DNA of 47,912 nt from an uncultured Oscillospiraceae bacterium (GCA_947631865.1 CANRNF010000014.1:1-47912); one strand, 5' to 3'. Shown: positions 1 through 9,848, counted from the stretch's first letter. Translations and numbers: made by a program. The notes: generated from the letters alone by a model not told the origin.

Positions 1-441
1 AACCGACCGGAACTGGATCGGCTGCTGGCACAGCTGAAAGCGGGGGACACGGTGATCGTGGAGTCCCTCTCCCGGCTGGGGCGAAGCACCAAAAACCTGA
101 TAGAGCTTGTGGAGACATTCCAGGCCAAGGGCGTGCAGCTGGTCAGCCTCAAAGAATCCATCGACACCGGTACGGCGTCCGGCAAGCTGCTGTTCACCCT
201 CATGAGCGCCATCGCCGAGTTTGAGAGGGACGTCATTGCCGAGCGGACGGCGGAGGGGCTGGGATCGGCCCGGGCCAAAGGCCATGTGGGCGGCAGGCCC
301 AGGACGAAAAAGGAGAAGCTGGTCCAGGCCCTGCGGCTGTATTCCACGGGGGAGTATACCTTGAAAGAGATCGAGGAACTCACCGGAGTCAAGAAGTCCA
401 CGCTCTATCGGTATTTGAAGGAAACCGTGAAGGATCTGTAA
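1..441 (+). CDS. Serine recombinase (resolvase/invertase family), 5' end outside the window
   Basis: The open frame enters from the left edge, so the N-terminal part with the catalytic serine is not visible. What remains is the second half of the resolvase catalytic domain: the stretch VIVESLSRLGRS, the segment around KESIDTGTASGKL, and the family signature AIAEFERDVIAERTAEGL that starts the long E helix. A basic linker (GGRPRTKKEK) and a C-terminal helix-turn-helix (TLKEIEELTGVKKSTLYRYL) follow. Members are small Tn3-resolvase/Hin-type recombinases of about 180-200 residues that cut and rejoin DNA at short sites. A terminator follows directly. It lies tail to tail with hsdR and may be a remnant or helper of the element that brought in the restriction island. 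Family assignment is firm; target sites are unknown. Confidence 0.9.
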   Translation, partial: NRPELDRLLAQLKAGDTVIVESLSRLGRSTKNLIELVETFQAKGVQLVSLKESIDTGTASGKLLFTLMSAIAEFERDVIAERTAEGLGSARAKGHVGGRPRTKKEKLVQALRLYSTGEYTLKEIEELTGVKKSTLYRYLKETVKDL

Positions 442-444
442 GAC

Positions 445-485
445 AAAAGCCCGCACAACTGGTCTTCCAGCAGCGCGGGCTTTTT
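445..485. terminator. Bidirectional intrinsic terminator between recombinase and hsdR
   Basis: A GC-rich stem (AAAGCCCGC at the left, GCGGGCTTTTT at the right) closes a loop of about 20 nt. T-runs leave on both strands, so it can end the recombinase transcript on the plus strand and the hsdR transcript on the minus strand. Confidence 0.75.
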
Positions 486-569
486 GCTATCTTGTCTTGA
501 ATGAACCCAAACGGGCACAGTTGCATAAAGTGCTGATTAAGAGGTTTAAACAATGCGTCAACTTTTATA

Positions 570-3500
570 CTAAGCCACCTCTTTATACCTGGTGTAGACA
601 TACTCATATATCCGCTGGCGGTATGCAGAGATGCTGATCTCGTCATAGCACTCGGGCAGTTCCGCCCAGAGCGTATCCCTAATCAGATTGTCCACGGCCG
701 CCTTTGTCTCCTGCTTATCGGTCCAATGGTCGAGTTCGGATATCTTTTCCTTTATTTTTTGCAGCAGTTCAGCGGCCACCTCTTTGATCTTCTTTATGTC
801 ACTCTTACTCAAGTCCTCACGAAACAGCATATCGTAAAGAGACAGCTCCTCGTCGCTGGCAAATCCCTCCCGCGCATACCGCTGCTCTTCCTGATCCATC
901 TGGTTCGCCAGATCCATCAAGTCCATGAAGGTCTTTTCTATCGTTGCCCTGTCCTGCTCGCTGTTATAAGCCTCAATGATCTTCTGATAGCGCTCGTAGT
1001 AGTTGATGCGGTCAGGATTTGTGAACAGCAACCTCTCCAGCTTTTGCTGAATGACCTCCTCCAAGTCCTTCATGACCAGATTCTTTCTCTTGACACGGGC
1101 AAATTCTCTGCGAAGCAGATCGAAGTCGATGGCGCTGATATCAAAGCGGCGGGGTTCCTCGGTCACTCCCTCCTGCGCCGGCTGTATTTCCACATAGGAA
1201 CTGATGATGCCGTTTATCTCTATCATCAAGTCCGTTGTATTGATGTGCTTCCGCTTTTTCTGAAGCTCCGCATAAATGGCGGCGATCGCCTCATACTCCT
1301 TCCGGCTCTGCCCTGTAATATCACTGCGGTCAGTATATTTCATCAGCCGGTGCAGTTCCGACGCATAGGTAGCAAACGCTTTCTTATCCTCGACCGTGCC
1401 GCATACCGCATTTGCGGCGTCCTGCAGACGGGAGAGCTTCGCAAAGTCCTGCGCGTCGATGAGCGCTTGCAGGACAAAGTCCCGCTCAGCCAGAAAAGCC
1501 TTTGCCTTATCGATGGTCTCAAGAATGCGGGCAATGAGTTTTTCCTTATCCACGGTGGGATCAGTGCCCCCATCGCCGCCCACATTTGCAGTATAATCCG
1601 CCAAGGCCTTTCTGAGCGCCTTGACGATGCCGATGTAGTCTACGATCAGGCCATTGCTCTTCCCTTCGCTGACCCGGTTAGCACGGGCGATCGTCTGCAT
1701 CAGCGTATGTGCTTTCAGAGGCTTGTCCAGATACAAGCAGGACAGGCATTTCACATCGAAACCTGTTAGCCACATGGCGCAGACGAATACAACGCGGAGC
1801 GGGTTTTGTGGGTCTTTGAAATCCTTGTCCAACTCCCGCTTCTCCATCTTTGTGCGGTGGTACTTGATATCCAGTCCCCACTTTTTGAAGGTCTGGACCT
1901 CGTTCTGCTCCTGGCTGATCACGACGGCCATTTCCGTTTCCTGCATCCACTGCAGCTTCCGCTCAAGCTCCTGGGCCTCCTGCTGGGTCGCTTTTTTGAT
2001 CTTTGCCTTGAGATCTTCGATCTCTTTCACCCAGTATTCCTGGACGAAGTTATACATACGAACGCATGTCACCTTGTTGAGGCAGACGAACATAGCTTTC
2101 CCGCTCGTCCACAGGTCGGAATAGTGACCCACAAAATCGCGGGCGATGGACTTCAGCCTTGGCTCGGCGGTGAGCAGATGTATCTCCTTGGCAAATTCCG
2201 CCTCCAGCTTGTCCTGCTGGTCCACGTCCAGATCCGCCTTCTCAATGGCGTCCAGTATCTGCGTTGTGATCTCTGGGTTATGTAGGTCCAGGATCTTCTC
2301 TCCGCGGTTCTCATAATAAAGAGGCACTGTCGCGCCGTCCTCAACAGCGCGCTTGAAGTCATAGACGGACACATACCCGCCAAAGGTGCGGGCGGTGATG
2401 TTGTCATCGGACAGCAGCGGCGTCCCGGTAAAACCAAGGCGGGCGGCTGTGGGCAGCAGCTTCATCATGTTGTCCGCAAATATACCATACTGGCTACGGT
2501 GCGCCTCATCGGACATAATGATGACGTCGTGGTCGGGATAGATCGGTTCAGCCTTCGGCTGGTTGAACTTCTGGATCAGCGTGAAGATAAAGCTGGGGTT
2601 CCCATGCAGTTTTGCAATGAGATCATCCCCGCTGGACGCAATGAACTGCGATGCCTTCGTCTGCCCCAGCAGACCACAGTTTTCAAAGGTATCGCTGATC
2701 TGCGTGTTCAGTTCGTCCCGGTCCGTCAGGATGACGAATGTAGGAGAACCCGCAAACTTTCTGCGCACCTTTTGGGCAAAGAACAGCATAGAATAGCTCT
2801 TTCCGGAGCCCTGCGTATGCCAGAACACGCCCAGCTTGCCGTCGTTCAGTTTTCTCGCTGCATAGGCCTTTATCGCCTCGTTGACGCCGAGATACTGGTG
2901 GTTGCGGGCGAGTATCTTTGCCGTATGGCCGCCGGAGTGGTCATAGAGGATGAAATTCTCGAACAGGTCAAGGAAATTCTCTTTCTTGCAGATGCCCCGG
3001 AGCATCGTCTCCAGCGCCACGCTTCCCTGGTCCTCCTCGGCCAGCCGCTTCCACTCGTGGAAAAACTCATACTTGCTGCCCAGTGTCCCCACCTTGGCCT
3101 CCGCGCCGTTGGAGAGCATGAGGAAGGCGTTATAGTAGAACAGATGGGGAATGGTGTCCAGATAATCTGTATAGTTGTCCTCGTAAGCGTTCTGTACGTC
3201 CACGGTGTTCTTCTTCAGCTCCACGAACAGCAGCGGGATGCCGTTTACGAAACCCACGATGTCCGTTCTGCGGCGGTACAAGTCGCCGTGTATCTTCAGC
3301 TCCTTAATGGCGAGGAAGTAATTGTTGTCCGGGTCCTGGAAGTCTATGACGGCGGCCCGTCTGGTCTCCGTCTGGCCGTCCAGCTTCCGGACCGTGACGG
3401 GGATGCCGTCCCGCAGCAGAAAATACTTCTCCTCGTTCACCTGCAACAGGGAAGCTGTGGACAGTCTGTTCTCCAGCACTTTCTGTGCCTCGGAGATCTG

Positions 3501-3710
3501 GCTGTCGTTGATCCAGGGATTCAGCCGCTTGAGGGCTTCCCGAAAATAGCGGAGCAGCAGGATGTCCTTATAGCTCTCCCGGCCAAAGGTGCCGTCCCGG
3601 CCCAGGACCTCCGCATTATAGGCAAAGGCCACATCCCAGCCCAGCTCGTCCCGCAGCAGATTGCCCGCGCTCTCCTGAACGAGGATATTTTCGGAGTAAT
3701 CGTATGACAT
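570..3710 (-). CDS. hsdR: Type I restriction enzyme R subunit (HsdR)
   Basis: This 1046-residue protein is the ATP-dependent translocase and endonuclease subunit of a type I restriction-modification complex. The N-terminal nuclease domain shows D150 and the E164-L-K166 core of a PD-ExK site (RTDIVGFVNGIPLLFVELKK). The helicase motor starts with Walker A GSGKS at about residues 301-305 and has a DEAH box (MSDEAHRSQYG) near residue 400, then the second RecA-like domain with the GFD and ARANR motifs (about 650-690). The C-terminal helical region probably contacts the methylase. The length is normal for the family. It is the last gene of the minus-strand hsd operon, separated from hsdM/hsdS by two accessory genes. 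The start has GAGGGAG six or so bases upstream. The assignment is secure; the recognition sequence cannot be read from the gene. Confidence 0.96.
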   Translation of the reverse strand: MSYDYSENILVQESAGNLLRDELGWDVAFAYNAEVLGRDGTFGRESYKDILLLRYFREALKRLNPWINDSQISEAQKVLENRLSTASLLQVNEEKYFLLRDGIPVTVRKLDGQTETRRAAVIDFQDPDNNYFLAIKELKIHGDLYRRRTDIVGFVNGIPLLFVELKKNTVDVQNAYEDNYTDYLDTIPHLFYYNAFLMLSNGAEAKVGTLGSKYEFFHEWKRLAEEDQGSVALETMLRGICKKENFLDLFENFILYDHSGGHTAKILARNHQYLGVNEAIKAYAARKLNDGKLGVFWHTQGSGKSYSMLFFAQKVRRKFAGSPTFVILTDRDELNTQISDTFENCGLLGQTKASQFIASSGDDLIAKLHGNPSFIFTLIQKFNQPKAEPIYPDHDVIIMSDEAHRSQYGIFADNMMKLLPTAARLGFTGTPLLSDDNITARTFGGYVSVYDFKRAVEDGATVPLYYENRGEKILDLHNPEITTQILDAIEKADLDVDQQDKLEAEFAKEIHLLTAEPRLKSIARDFVGHYSDLWTSGKAMFVCLNKVTCVRMYNFVQEYWVKEIEDLKAKIKKATQQEAQELERKLQWMQETEMAVVISQEQNEVQTFKKWGLDIKYHRTKMEKRELDKDFKDPQNPLRVVFVCAMWLTGFDVKCLSCLYLDKPLKAHTLMQTIARANRVSEGKSNGLIVDYIGIVKALRKALADYTANVGGDGGTDPTVDKEKLIARILETIDKAKAFLAERDFVLQALIDAQDFAKLSRLQDAANAVCGTVEDKKAFATYASELHRLMKYTDRSDITGQSRKEYEAIAAIYAELQKKRKHINTTDLMIEINGIISSYVEIQPAQEGVTEEPRRFDISAIDFDLLRREFARVKRKNLVMKDLEEVIQQKLERLLFTNPDRINYYERYQKIIEAYNSEQDRATIEKTFMDLMDLANQMDQEEQRYAREGFASDEELSLYDMLFREDLSKSDIKKIKEVAAELLQKIKEKISELDHWTDKQETKAAVDNLIRDTLWAELPECYDEISISAYRQRIYEYVYTRYKEVA

Positions 3711-3772
3711 GAATCTCCCTCAATTCTGTTACATATTTCTACGCAAATCGTTTGCTTTGCGTTTTGCCGATC

Positions 3773-4795
3773 TTAGACCTTTTTGACACTTTCTTTTAGT
3801 TTTAAAATGTCGCCCAACGCAATATAGGTATGGATGATACACTGCATGGCTTGTCCGCGTGAAATATCCGAATGAACGCCAGAACTCTGCAGAGCATTAA
3901 TTTGTTCTATCCAATCAACTAAGTAGATTACCTCACTGCCGGTGATGGAATTCTTCACGGCCTTTCCCTGGAGTGTTTCTATTACCGCGGATAATTTATT
4001 ATTGAAGTGTTCCCCAGACACATCGATTTCTACACCGGATTTAGTCTTATAAGTCTTTTGATCATACTTAGGCAAAACTTCATCAAACAATTGCTTTGCT
4101 GTTTCGGCCCATAATCTCCGACAGGAAGTAAGAACCTGTGAGTATCGCTCTGGGTTTCCGCCTTCCATTAAATCTTCTATCGCGTTTAGTTTTTGAAGTG
4201 TTGGGGTCGAAAGTTTAGAAAAATACTTATCTACTTCGTCTTGGTATTCTTCAAATATGACTTCGGCAGTTTTACCAAATTGAAGTTCAAGTTTCCACTT
4301 GACAGCAAAATCATAATACTGTGATTTCAAAATCGACAATTTTTTCAACCCATCTCTAATCTTCTGATTATAAATCTTCGTGGCCTCATACACACTACGT
4401 GTCAGTTTATCTGTCGCCAATAGAGCGAGTTCTCCTGAAACAGAAAAACCCTGTGTTGAAAAACTATTCAGCGCTGCTTTTGAACTTGTTATCACACCTT
4501 CTAGTTCAGAAGCGAGTTCTATAAAAATATACTGTTGTTTTTCTGATATGTAACTACGCCCATGAGATGCTGCTACAAGCCATGCAGAATGGACTATATG
4601 ACCATCTTCTGTCCGCGGATATCCGCCATACTCATATTGCAGCCACTCTTGACCATCGGCGTCATTTACAAGTCGGGCAATTTTCATACACTGAAGGAGC
4701 GCCGACGAAACAGAAATAGTGTCATCCTCAATTCCATTAATAACTTTGTCGCACGCTTCTAATGCCTGTGCTCTTTTTGTTGCAAAATCGCTCAT
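3773..4795 (-). CDS. AbiTii-domain protein (putative abortive-infection factor)
   Basis: The first 90 residues of this 340-residue protein resemble the AbiTii domain: a helical segment with SSALLQCMKIARLVNDADGQ followed by the WLQYEYGGYP motif, in which a small enzyme-like helical unit ends in the characteristic E-x-x-GYP. The rest is helical, rich in K, E and Q, with no recognised catalytic motif. AbiTii proteins are associated with phage defence by abortive infection, but their mechanism is not known to me. The gene sits between hsdS and hsdR on the same strand, with AAAGGATT before its ATG, so it is probably expressed with the restriction system. Base composition is more AT-rich than hsdR and the mannan genes, consistent with acquisition. 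The family call rests on visual motif recognition only. Confidence 0.7.
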   Translation of the reverse strand: MSDFATKRAQALEACDKVINGIEDDTISVSSALLQCMKIARLVNDADGQEWLQYEYGGYPRTEDGHIVHSAWLVAASHGRSYISEKQQYIFIELASELEGVITSSKAALNSFSTQGFSVSGELALLATDKLTRSVYEATKIYNQKIRDGLKKLSILKSQYYDFAVKWKLELQFGKTAEVIFEEYQDEVDKYFSKLSTPTLQKLNAIEDLMEGGNPERYSQVLTSCRRLWAETAKQLFDEVLPKYDQKTYKTKSGVEIDVSGEHFNNKLSAVIETLQGKAVKNSITGSEVIYLVDWIEQINALQSSGVHSDISRGQAMQCIIHTYIALGDILKLKESVKKV

Positions 4796-4845
4796 ATCAA
4801 TAATCCTTTCTACAGACCTTTACGCCTTAATGCGACTGGGTAGAT

Positions 4846-5160
4846 TCATTGAGTAGTTCCTTGAAGGCCTTCGCCCAATCTGATAACAGCATGCCTGTAT
4901 AGCCCCTGCTGATACTGTGTTAGCTTTCTATATAAATCACGATCTTGAAACTCTGTCCATGGCATTGGATAAGTATCTCCTTGCTGTATTTCAAGATCAG
5001 TTATTTCTTTCCTAGCAACATTTTGGGCGCTTGACAATGCTTCTATCATTCCGAACCTTGTCGGATTCTTCAGTTGGTCCTGCAATTTTAAATAGCTGTT
5101 GATGAGGTCATATATTTCCTTGGCTTCCTTGGCCTCGTTCATTTTTTCTGCTTCGTCCAT
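4846..5160 (-). CDS. Small hypothetical protein in the hsd operon
   Basis: A 104-residue, mostly helical, charged protein that I do not recognise. The N-terminus is acidic and lysine-rich (MDEAEKMNEAKEAKEIYDL), with a possible short coiled coil; there is no signal peptide or membrane segment. Its ATG follows the hsdS stop codon by four bases, which indicates translational coupling to hsdS, and the AbiTii gene follows 50 bp later. The tight spacing argues that it is real and functionally linked to the restriction or AbiTii genes. No function is proposed. Confidence 0.6.
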   Translation of the reverse strand: MDEAEKMNEAKEAKEIYDLINSYLKLQDQLKNPTRFGMIEALSSAQNVARKEITDLEIQQGDTYPMPWTEFQDRDLYRKLTQYQQGLYRHAVIRLGEGLQGTTQ

Positions 5161-5164
5161 TCAA

Positions 5165-6319
5165 TTACACCCCCAATTCCCCGCTCATCAACTTTGGCAA
5201 CAGCCGGTCACGAGCCTCTGTCAACTCTGCAATAATTTTTGTCATTGTCCTCATTTGATCCAGATATCTATGAGCAATCGTTTGAAACTTTGTAAGAATC
5301 GAATCGGCTGGCACTACAATCTGTAGATTTCCAAATGTTCTTTTACTGATTTCCAAATACGTTGAACCGCCAGCAATATTACGTATTTCATTTACTCGGT
5401 TCATCAAATTGAAAAGTAAATACATCTGCATCTCTGGTTTAAAAGGAACACATGAGATAAATCCCTGATTTGTACATATTTCATGGTCACAGACTCCGAA
5501 GAACCCGACGCTTGCCCTACTTGTCATTAGAATCGCTTCAGGGGGTAACATTTTGGAAGAACAGTTCTTAAACCCTGACTTTGTTATTTTTACAGCAGTA
5601 TCCAATAACACCATCGAAAAACTATTCGTTATATCCGTTGGAGTAGCCCATGAAATATTACCATTTATGTAATACTCAGATACTTTTGTCGAAGGTGTTC
5701 CTCCTCCAAAAATACTACAAGTATCTCTAACTTGAAATACCTTCCATCCCTCCGGCACACCGTCAACAACAGTCACATCCTCATATCCCGGAAAGCGCAA
5801 ATCGACAAACCATTCTTTATATAATCGTTGCGCCGCTTCTTCAAGGAGTTTGATCTGCTTTTGGTTGTTTTCGATAAGGTCTTCTATCGTGCCGAGAACA
5901 CGCACGATCTTATTCTGTATATCAAAATCAGGGCATGGTATATCAAGTTCATGTAAAATTTTCGTCGTCAGAAACTTGGTGGCGGATCCGGAAGACATCG
6001 TCTTGAGAAAACGCAGCTGCTGGTTCATTGCATAACACAAAAAACGGACCAGCAATTTATTTCTGTCGGCTGTTTCAATAATATAAGTCCGCTGGTAAGC
6101 ATTAAATCGCCCATTATAATATTTGGCCGTAAAATTGCCGCTCGCATTATTTCCGGCAAGCAAAACGGCCTCTGTATCATAGGCCCAGTCATTGATTCTA
6201 AGTGTTGTCGGGTCGCAAGTAAAAAAGGGATACTTCCCACTTTGGACCGCTGCATTTGAATCAAGCTTTCCTGTTTTTATTGTAGCTATATCCTTTAACT
6301 TTTTTGTCTCATATTTCAT
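5165..6319 (-). CDS. hsdS: Type I restriction-modification specificity subunit (HsdS)
   Basis: This 384-residue subunit selects the DNA target of the type I complex. The order is classic: target recognition domain 1 (about 1-135), a central conserved helix (NKIVRVLGTIEDLIENNQKQ through LLEEAAQRLYKEWFVDLRFP, about 135-180), target recognition domain 2 (about 195-340), and a distal helix ending in TEARDRLLPKLMSGEL. The start ATG overlaps the hsdM stop as ATGA. AT-rich composition in the recognition domains is usual because they are exchanged between strains. Only one hsdS is present and no inverted repeats suggesting shuffling were seen. The assignment is firm; the recognised sequence is unknown. 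Confidence 0.94.
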   Translation of the reverse strand: MKYETKKLKDIATIKTGKLDSNAAVQSGKYPFFTCDPTTLRINDWAYDTEAVLLAGNNASGNFTAKYYNGRFNAYQRTYIIETADRNKLLVRFLCYAMNQQLRFLKTMSSGSATKFLTTKILHELDIPCPDFDIQNKIVRVLGTIEDLIENNQKQIKLLEEAAQRLYKEWFVDLRFPGYEDVTVVDGVPEGWKVFQVRDTCSIFGGGTPSTKVSEYYINGNISWATPTDITNSFSMVLLDTAVKITKSGFKNCSSKMLPPEAILMTSRASVGFFGVCDHEICTNQGFISCVPFKPEMQMYLLFNLMNRVNEIRNIAGGSTYLEISKRTFGNLQIVVPADSILTKFQTIAHRYLDQMRTMTKIIAELTEARDRLLPKLMSGELGV

Positions 6320-8310
6320 AGCCCCATCTCCTTCAAATTCTTCGAGATGGTGTCCATCAGGTCATTGGATTCTGCCTGCAGTTCCAGCAGTTCCCGGTGG
6401 ATCTCCGCCATGCGCTGGGCAAAGTCAATGCCGTCGTCCTCTACGGGCGCGACGCCCACATATGCCCCCGGCGTCAGCGACCAGCCTTTAGCCTCTATTT
6501 CAGAAAGGTCAGATATCTTACACAACCCGGCAATATTCTGGTATTTCCCATCACCGAATTTATCATAAAGCCATTTTGCTCCTTCGATAGCTAGAAACTG
6601 ATCATTAACTATTTCCTGAGAAGATGAGAGGGTCTCCAACATTTGCTTTTTAAATGTCTTTACATTCTTATATCCCATCTTCTTAACGGAACGACGCTGG
6701 TTGATCCGTTCAAATATTGTCACGTCGTCAATGATGCGGTCAATTGCGTTCTTCCATTTTTCGTAAATACTATCCACATACTCCTTCATTCCAAAGCAAT
6801 CCGGAAGAGCGTGGATACCATCGACAGCAGAGATGTACTTCTCAATAGCCGAATCCATTTCTGCGTATACCTCGTCTTCATGGTCAGCGAGAGCTCCATA
6901 CTCTTCCTTTAGCTCCAAGAGAAAACTGTGGATATGTGAATAATACTCTTCCATCAATGCCTTGTATTTCTCCACCTCTCCCCGGTACAGCCACACGATG
7001 GCGTTTATATTCCTGAGCTGCCATTCCGACCACTCGTTAAGGGTCCGATCCACCGCGGTGTAATAGCTGCTCGCGTCGATGAACAGCACCTTGTCCTTGA
7101 TGTTCTCGGCTTTCTCCTTATCAAAGAACCAAAGAGAGCACGGTAGAGACTTGGTATAGAAGAAGTTATTGGCGACACGGATGATCACATCCACATGGCC
7201 GGTGCGGATCAGTTTCTCACGGATGTCCTTGTCCTTGCCCTGGCTGTCTGTTGCAGAGGAGGCCATGACGAAACCGGCGCGCCCATGTTCGTTCAGATAG
7301 GCGTAAAAGTACGATATCCAGAGATAGTTTGCGTTGCCGACCTCTTTTTTCTTGTTCACACTGGGCAGGCCGAAGGGCAGCCGTCCCGCGGCACTGGCGG
7401 ACTCCGACTTGACCTTGTCCACATTGAAGGGAGGATTCGCCATCACATAGTCGCAGCATCCGGCCAGATTATGGGCGTCGTGGTAGAAGGTATTGGCCTC
7501 GTCGCCGGACTTGATGACGCCGGTCAGACCATGGACCGCCATGTTCATGAGGCAGAGTTTGGCGTTGTATTCGACCTTTTCCTGCCCGTAGAAGGTCATA
7601 GTACTATTGGCGTTCATGCCCGTCTGATTGACGAAATCCCCCGACTGGATGAACATGCCGCCGGAACCGCAGGCCGGGTCCAGCAGTACGCCGCTCTTCG
7701 GCTCCAGGATATTGACGATCATCTTCACCAGCGACTTCGGCGTAAAGAACACGCCGTCATCCGATGCGATGTTCTTGGCGAACTTGTTGAGGAAATACTC
7801 ATAGATGCGGCCGATGACGTCGCCGCCTACCTCATCCAAAGCGCTGTTGTTGAAGATGCGGAGCAACTCAGATAGAAGCTCGTCCGAGAAATCAGTATAG
7901 CTCTTGGGAAGGACACCCGCAAGCTGTTCGCTCTGCTCCTCGATGAGCTGCATGGCGTTGTTGACCACCTCGCCGAGGCTGGCCATAACATTGCCTTCCC
8001 TGTTTTCCAGTCCGGCAGAGGCTATATCCTCCGGGAGATTCAAAAGATAATCATACTGGGCTTCTTTCGGAAGATACAAGGCGCTTTTGGCCGCAAAATC
8101 GCTTGCCTCCACCGGCAGCGTCATGCCGCCGCGGGAGGGCCGGTCTTTCAATATCTCCGCCTCGACCAGCTTGAACCGGCTGTAGGCATAGCGCAGGAAG
8201 ATAAGGCCCAGGACCGGCATGCAGTATTGGTTTGAAGTAAGCTTTGACCCCGCGCGCAACAGATCTGCGGATTCCCAAAGCTCTGCTTCCAGTTTTTTGA
8301 TATTAACCAT
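6316..8310 (-). CDS. hsdM: Type I restriction-modification methyltransferase subunit (HsdM)
   Basis: A 664-residue N6-adenine DNA methyltransferase that protects host DNA and forms the core of the type I complex. It has the helical N-terminal HsdM domain (about 8-145), the S-adenosylmethionine-binding motif DPACGSGG at 211-218, and the catalytic NPPF motif at 292-295 (DYVMANPPFNVDKV). A long C-terminal helical part (about 440-664) is typical of the larger Firmicutes HsdM group. It is the first gene of the hsd operon and overlaps hsdS by four bases. Only about 90 bp separate it from the upstream ATPase gene, with a weak GAGG ribosome site and no promoter that I trust, so transcription may read in from upstream. 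Confidence 0.96.
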   Translation of the reverse strand: MVNIKKLEAELWESADLLRAGSKLTSNQYCMPVLGLIFLRYAYSRFKLVEAEILKDRPSRGGMTLPVEASDFAAKSALYLPKEAQYDYLLNLPEDIASAGLENREGNVMASLGEVVNNAMQLIEEQSEQLAGVLPKSYTDFSDELLSELLRIFNNSALDEVGGDVIGRIYEYFLNKFAKNIASDDGVFFTPKSLVKMIVNILEPKSGVLLDPACGSGGMFIQSGDFVNQTGMNANSTMTFYGQEKVEYNAKLCLMNMAVHGLTGVIKSGDEANTFYHDAHNLAGCCDYVMANPPFNVDKVKSESASAAGRLPFGLPSVNKKKEVGNANYLWISYFYAYLNEHGRAGFVMASSATDSQGKDKDIREKLIRTGHVDVIIRVANNFFYTKSLPCSLWFFDKEKAENIKDKVLFIDASSYYTAVDRTLNEWSEWQLRNINAIVWLYRGEVEKYKALMEEYYSHIHSFLLELKEEYGALADHEDEVYAEMDSAIEKYISAVDGIHALPDCFGMKEYVDSIYEKWKNAIDRIIDDVTIFERINQRRSVKKMGYKNVKTFKKQMLETLSSSQEIVNDQFLAIEGAKWLYDKFGDGKYQNIAGLCKISDLSEIEAKGWSLTPGAYVGVAPVEDDGIDFAQRMAEIHRELLELQAESNDLMDTISKNLKEMGL

Positions 8311-8399
8311 GTATCTATGCCTCTACTTTACTGAATTATCCATATCCAAAGCGGTACCACGATGTCCGTTTGTCCGCTCTCAGGAGGCAAAAACGATGC

Positions 8400-9848
8400 C
8401 TATTCCATTCCCTTATATCCGTTCTTCTCGGCGTGGCCCAGAAGGTAAAGGAACGCGAAGGCGGGGATACGGATCATGTCCCTGCCGGTTTTGGTATTGT
8501 GCAGTCCAAAATCATTGGCATTTTTGGTGACAACAATGGATGCAGCAGCCTCAGAGGAAAGCTCGGAAATCGCGTCATCGTCAGCAATAGGGGCATCCTC
8601 GCGGTATTTTACCTCGATCAGGATGTTCTTCGCATTTGCACATTCAACGACGATATCGACTTCCTTATCCTTTTTCCCGCCCCGGAAGTAGCCGACAGAG
8701 GTGGCCTGCTGATAGTAAAATGCGGCGACGTGCTTATAGACGGCTGTCTCCACGATCTTTCCCATCTCCACCGGATCAGTCAGGAGGGAGTCATCCATCA
8801 AAACAGCGTTGCGAATAGCGGCATCGGCGATGTAGATTTTGGGGCGCGCCTTCAGGACCTTTTTCCCGGCAATATTAACAGGCCAGCTCTGGTAGATCAG
8901 GTTGGCGCTCTCCAAATACCGGATGTAGTTCTCTACCGTAGGCCTTGAGACGCCGCCGAGTTCTTTGGCGATCGCATCCACTGACACGATCTCGGAGGAA
9001 ACATTGCAGAGATATAAAAAGATCCGTTCCAGCTCGGTGGCGTTCCGGATGCTGTATAGAGAGGGAAGGTCCCGTTTCAGGACCTTATCGACCACGTCTT
9101 CCCGCATGATCTGCTGGGCATATATGTCGTTTTCGGCAAGCGCCAACTCAGGGAAACCACCAACCAACAGATAGCGGTTAAAATGGTTTTGCACCTTGGA
9201 GAGCTGGAGCATGATCTGTGTGCGTTCCTGCTGCGTTTTATGCAACAGAGGAGTGATCTTCAGGTCATGGGGGAGCGAGGGACGGTCAACATTCAGCAGC
9301 TCGCAGTATTCATAGAACGACATGGTGGGGACCTGGATAGTGGACCAGCGGCCGGCGCCGCTTTCCTGAGTGCCTTTTACCAGGGCAGGGCTAGCGGAGC
9401 CGGTGGCCACGATCTTGGCATCAGGCTGCGTGTCATAAATGATCTTCAGCCACTTGTCCCAATCCTGGGCATACTGGACCTCGTCGAAAAAATAGTAGAC
9501 ATTCTGATCCGGGCAAATGCTCTCATGATAGCAGTCCAGAATGTCGCTCATGGCGCTGAGCTTCAGCATGGGATGATCCATAGAGATGAAGACGATCCGC
9601 TGGGGTGGAACATTTTGCTTAAGGAGGGCTTCGATCATCTGATACTGGATCGTCGTCTTTCCGACGCGCCGGGTGCCAGTCAGCACAACGGTGCGGCGGA
9701 TGTCCTGCTGCATAAGGCGCTTCATCGCCTCATAAAAGGCAAACCTTTTATATGTTTTGGACATCTGAGGGCTGACTGTCCCCGTCTTCCACCAAGGGTT
9801 ATATGATGTAAGGACCTTCAAGATCCTGTCTTTGCTGATAATTGCCAT
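8400..9848 (-). CDS. AAA-family ATPase with DUF4143 domain
   Basis: A 482-residue protein of the widespread AAA_14/DUF4143 class. Walker A is GTRRVGKTT at about residues 58-66, Walker B is YYFFDEVQY near 120, a central winged-helix-like part follows (VDAIAKELGGVSRPTVENYI), and the C-terminal DUF4143 region carries a nuclease-like motif (KDKEVDIVVECANAKNILIEVKYRE). The function of these proteins is not established; some are thought to act in defence or as DNA-linked ATPases. I chose the ATG at 9848 because AAAGGAGGG lies directly upstream; an in-frame start 54 bp earlier lacks one. It points into the hsd operon and is divergent from a second ATPase of the same class. Confidence 0.85.
   Translation of the reverse strand: MAIISKDRILKVLTSYNPWWKTGTVSPQMSKTYKRFAFYEAMKRLMQQDIRRTVVLTGTRRVGKTTIQYQMIEALLKQNVPPQRIVFISMDHPMLKLSAMSDILDCYHESICPDQNVYYFFDEVQYAQDWDKWLKIIYDTQPDAKIVATGSASPALVKGTQESGAGRWSTIQVPTMSFYEYCELLNVDRPSLPHDLKITPLLHKTQQERTQIMLQLSKVQNHFNRYLLVGGFPELALAENDIYAQQIMREDVVDKVLKRDLPSLYSIRNATELERIFLYLCNVSSEIVSVDAIAKELGGVSRPTVENYIRYLESANLIYQSWPVNIAGKKVLKARPKIYIADAAIRNAVLMDDSLLTDPVEMGKIVETAVYKHVAAFYYQQATSVGYFRGGKKDKEVDIVVECANAKNILIEVKYREDAPIADDDAISELSSEAAASIVVTKNANDFGLHNTKTGRDMIRIPAFAFLYLLGHAEKNGYKGME

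Noticed and set aside
726-1769. Plus-strand frame inside hsdR
   Set aside because: Antisense to a conserved helicase; no start signal.
5165-6319. Possible shuffling specificity locus (inverting hsdS)
   Set aside because: Only one hsdS and no second partial copy or inverted repeats were seen within the operon.
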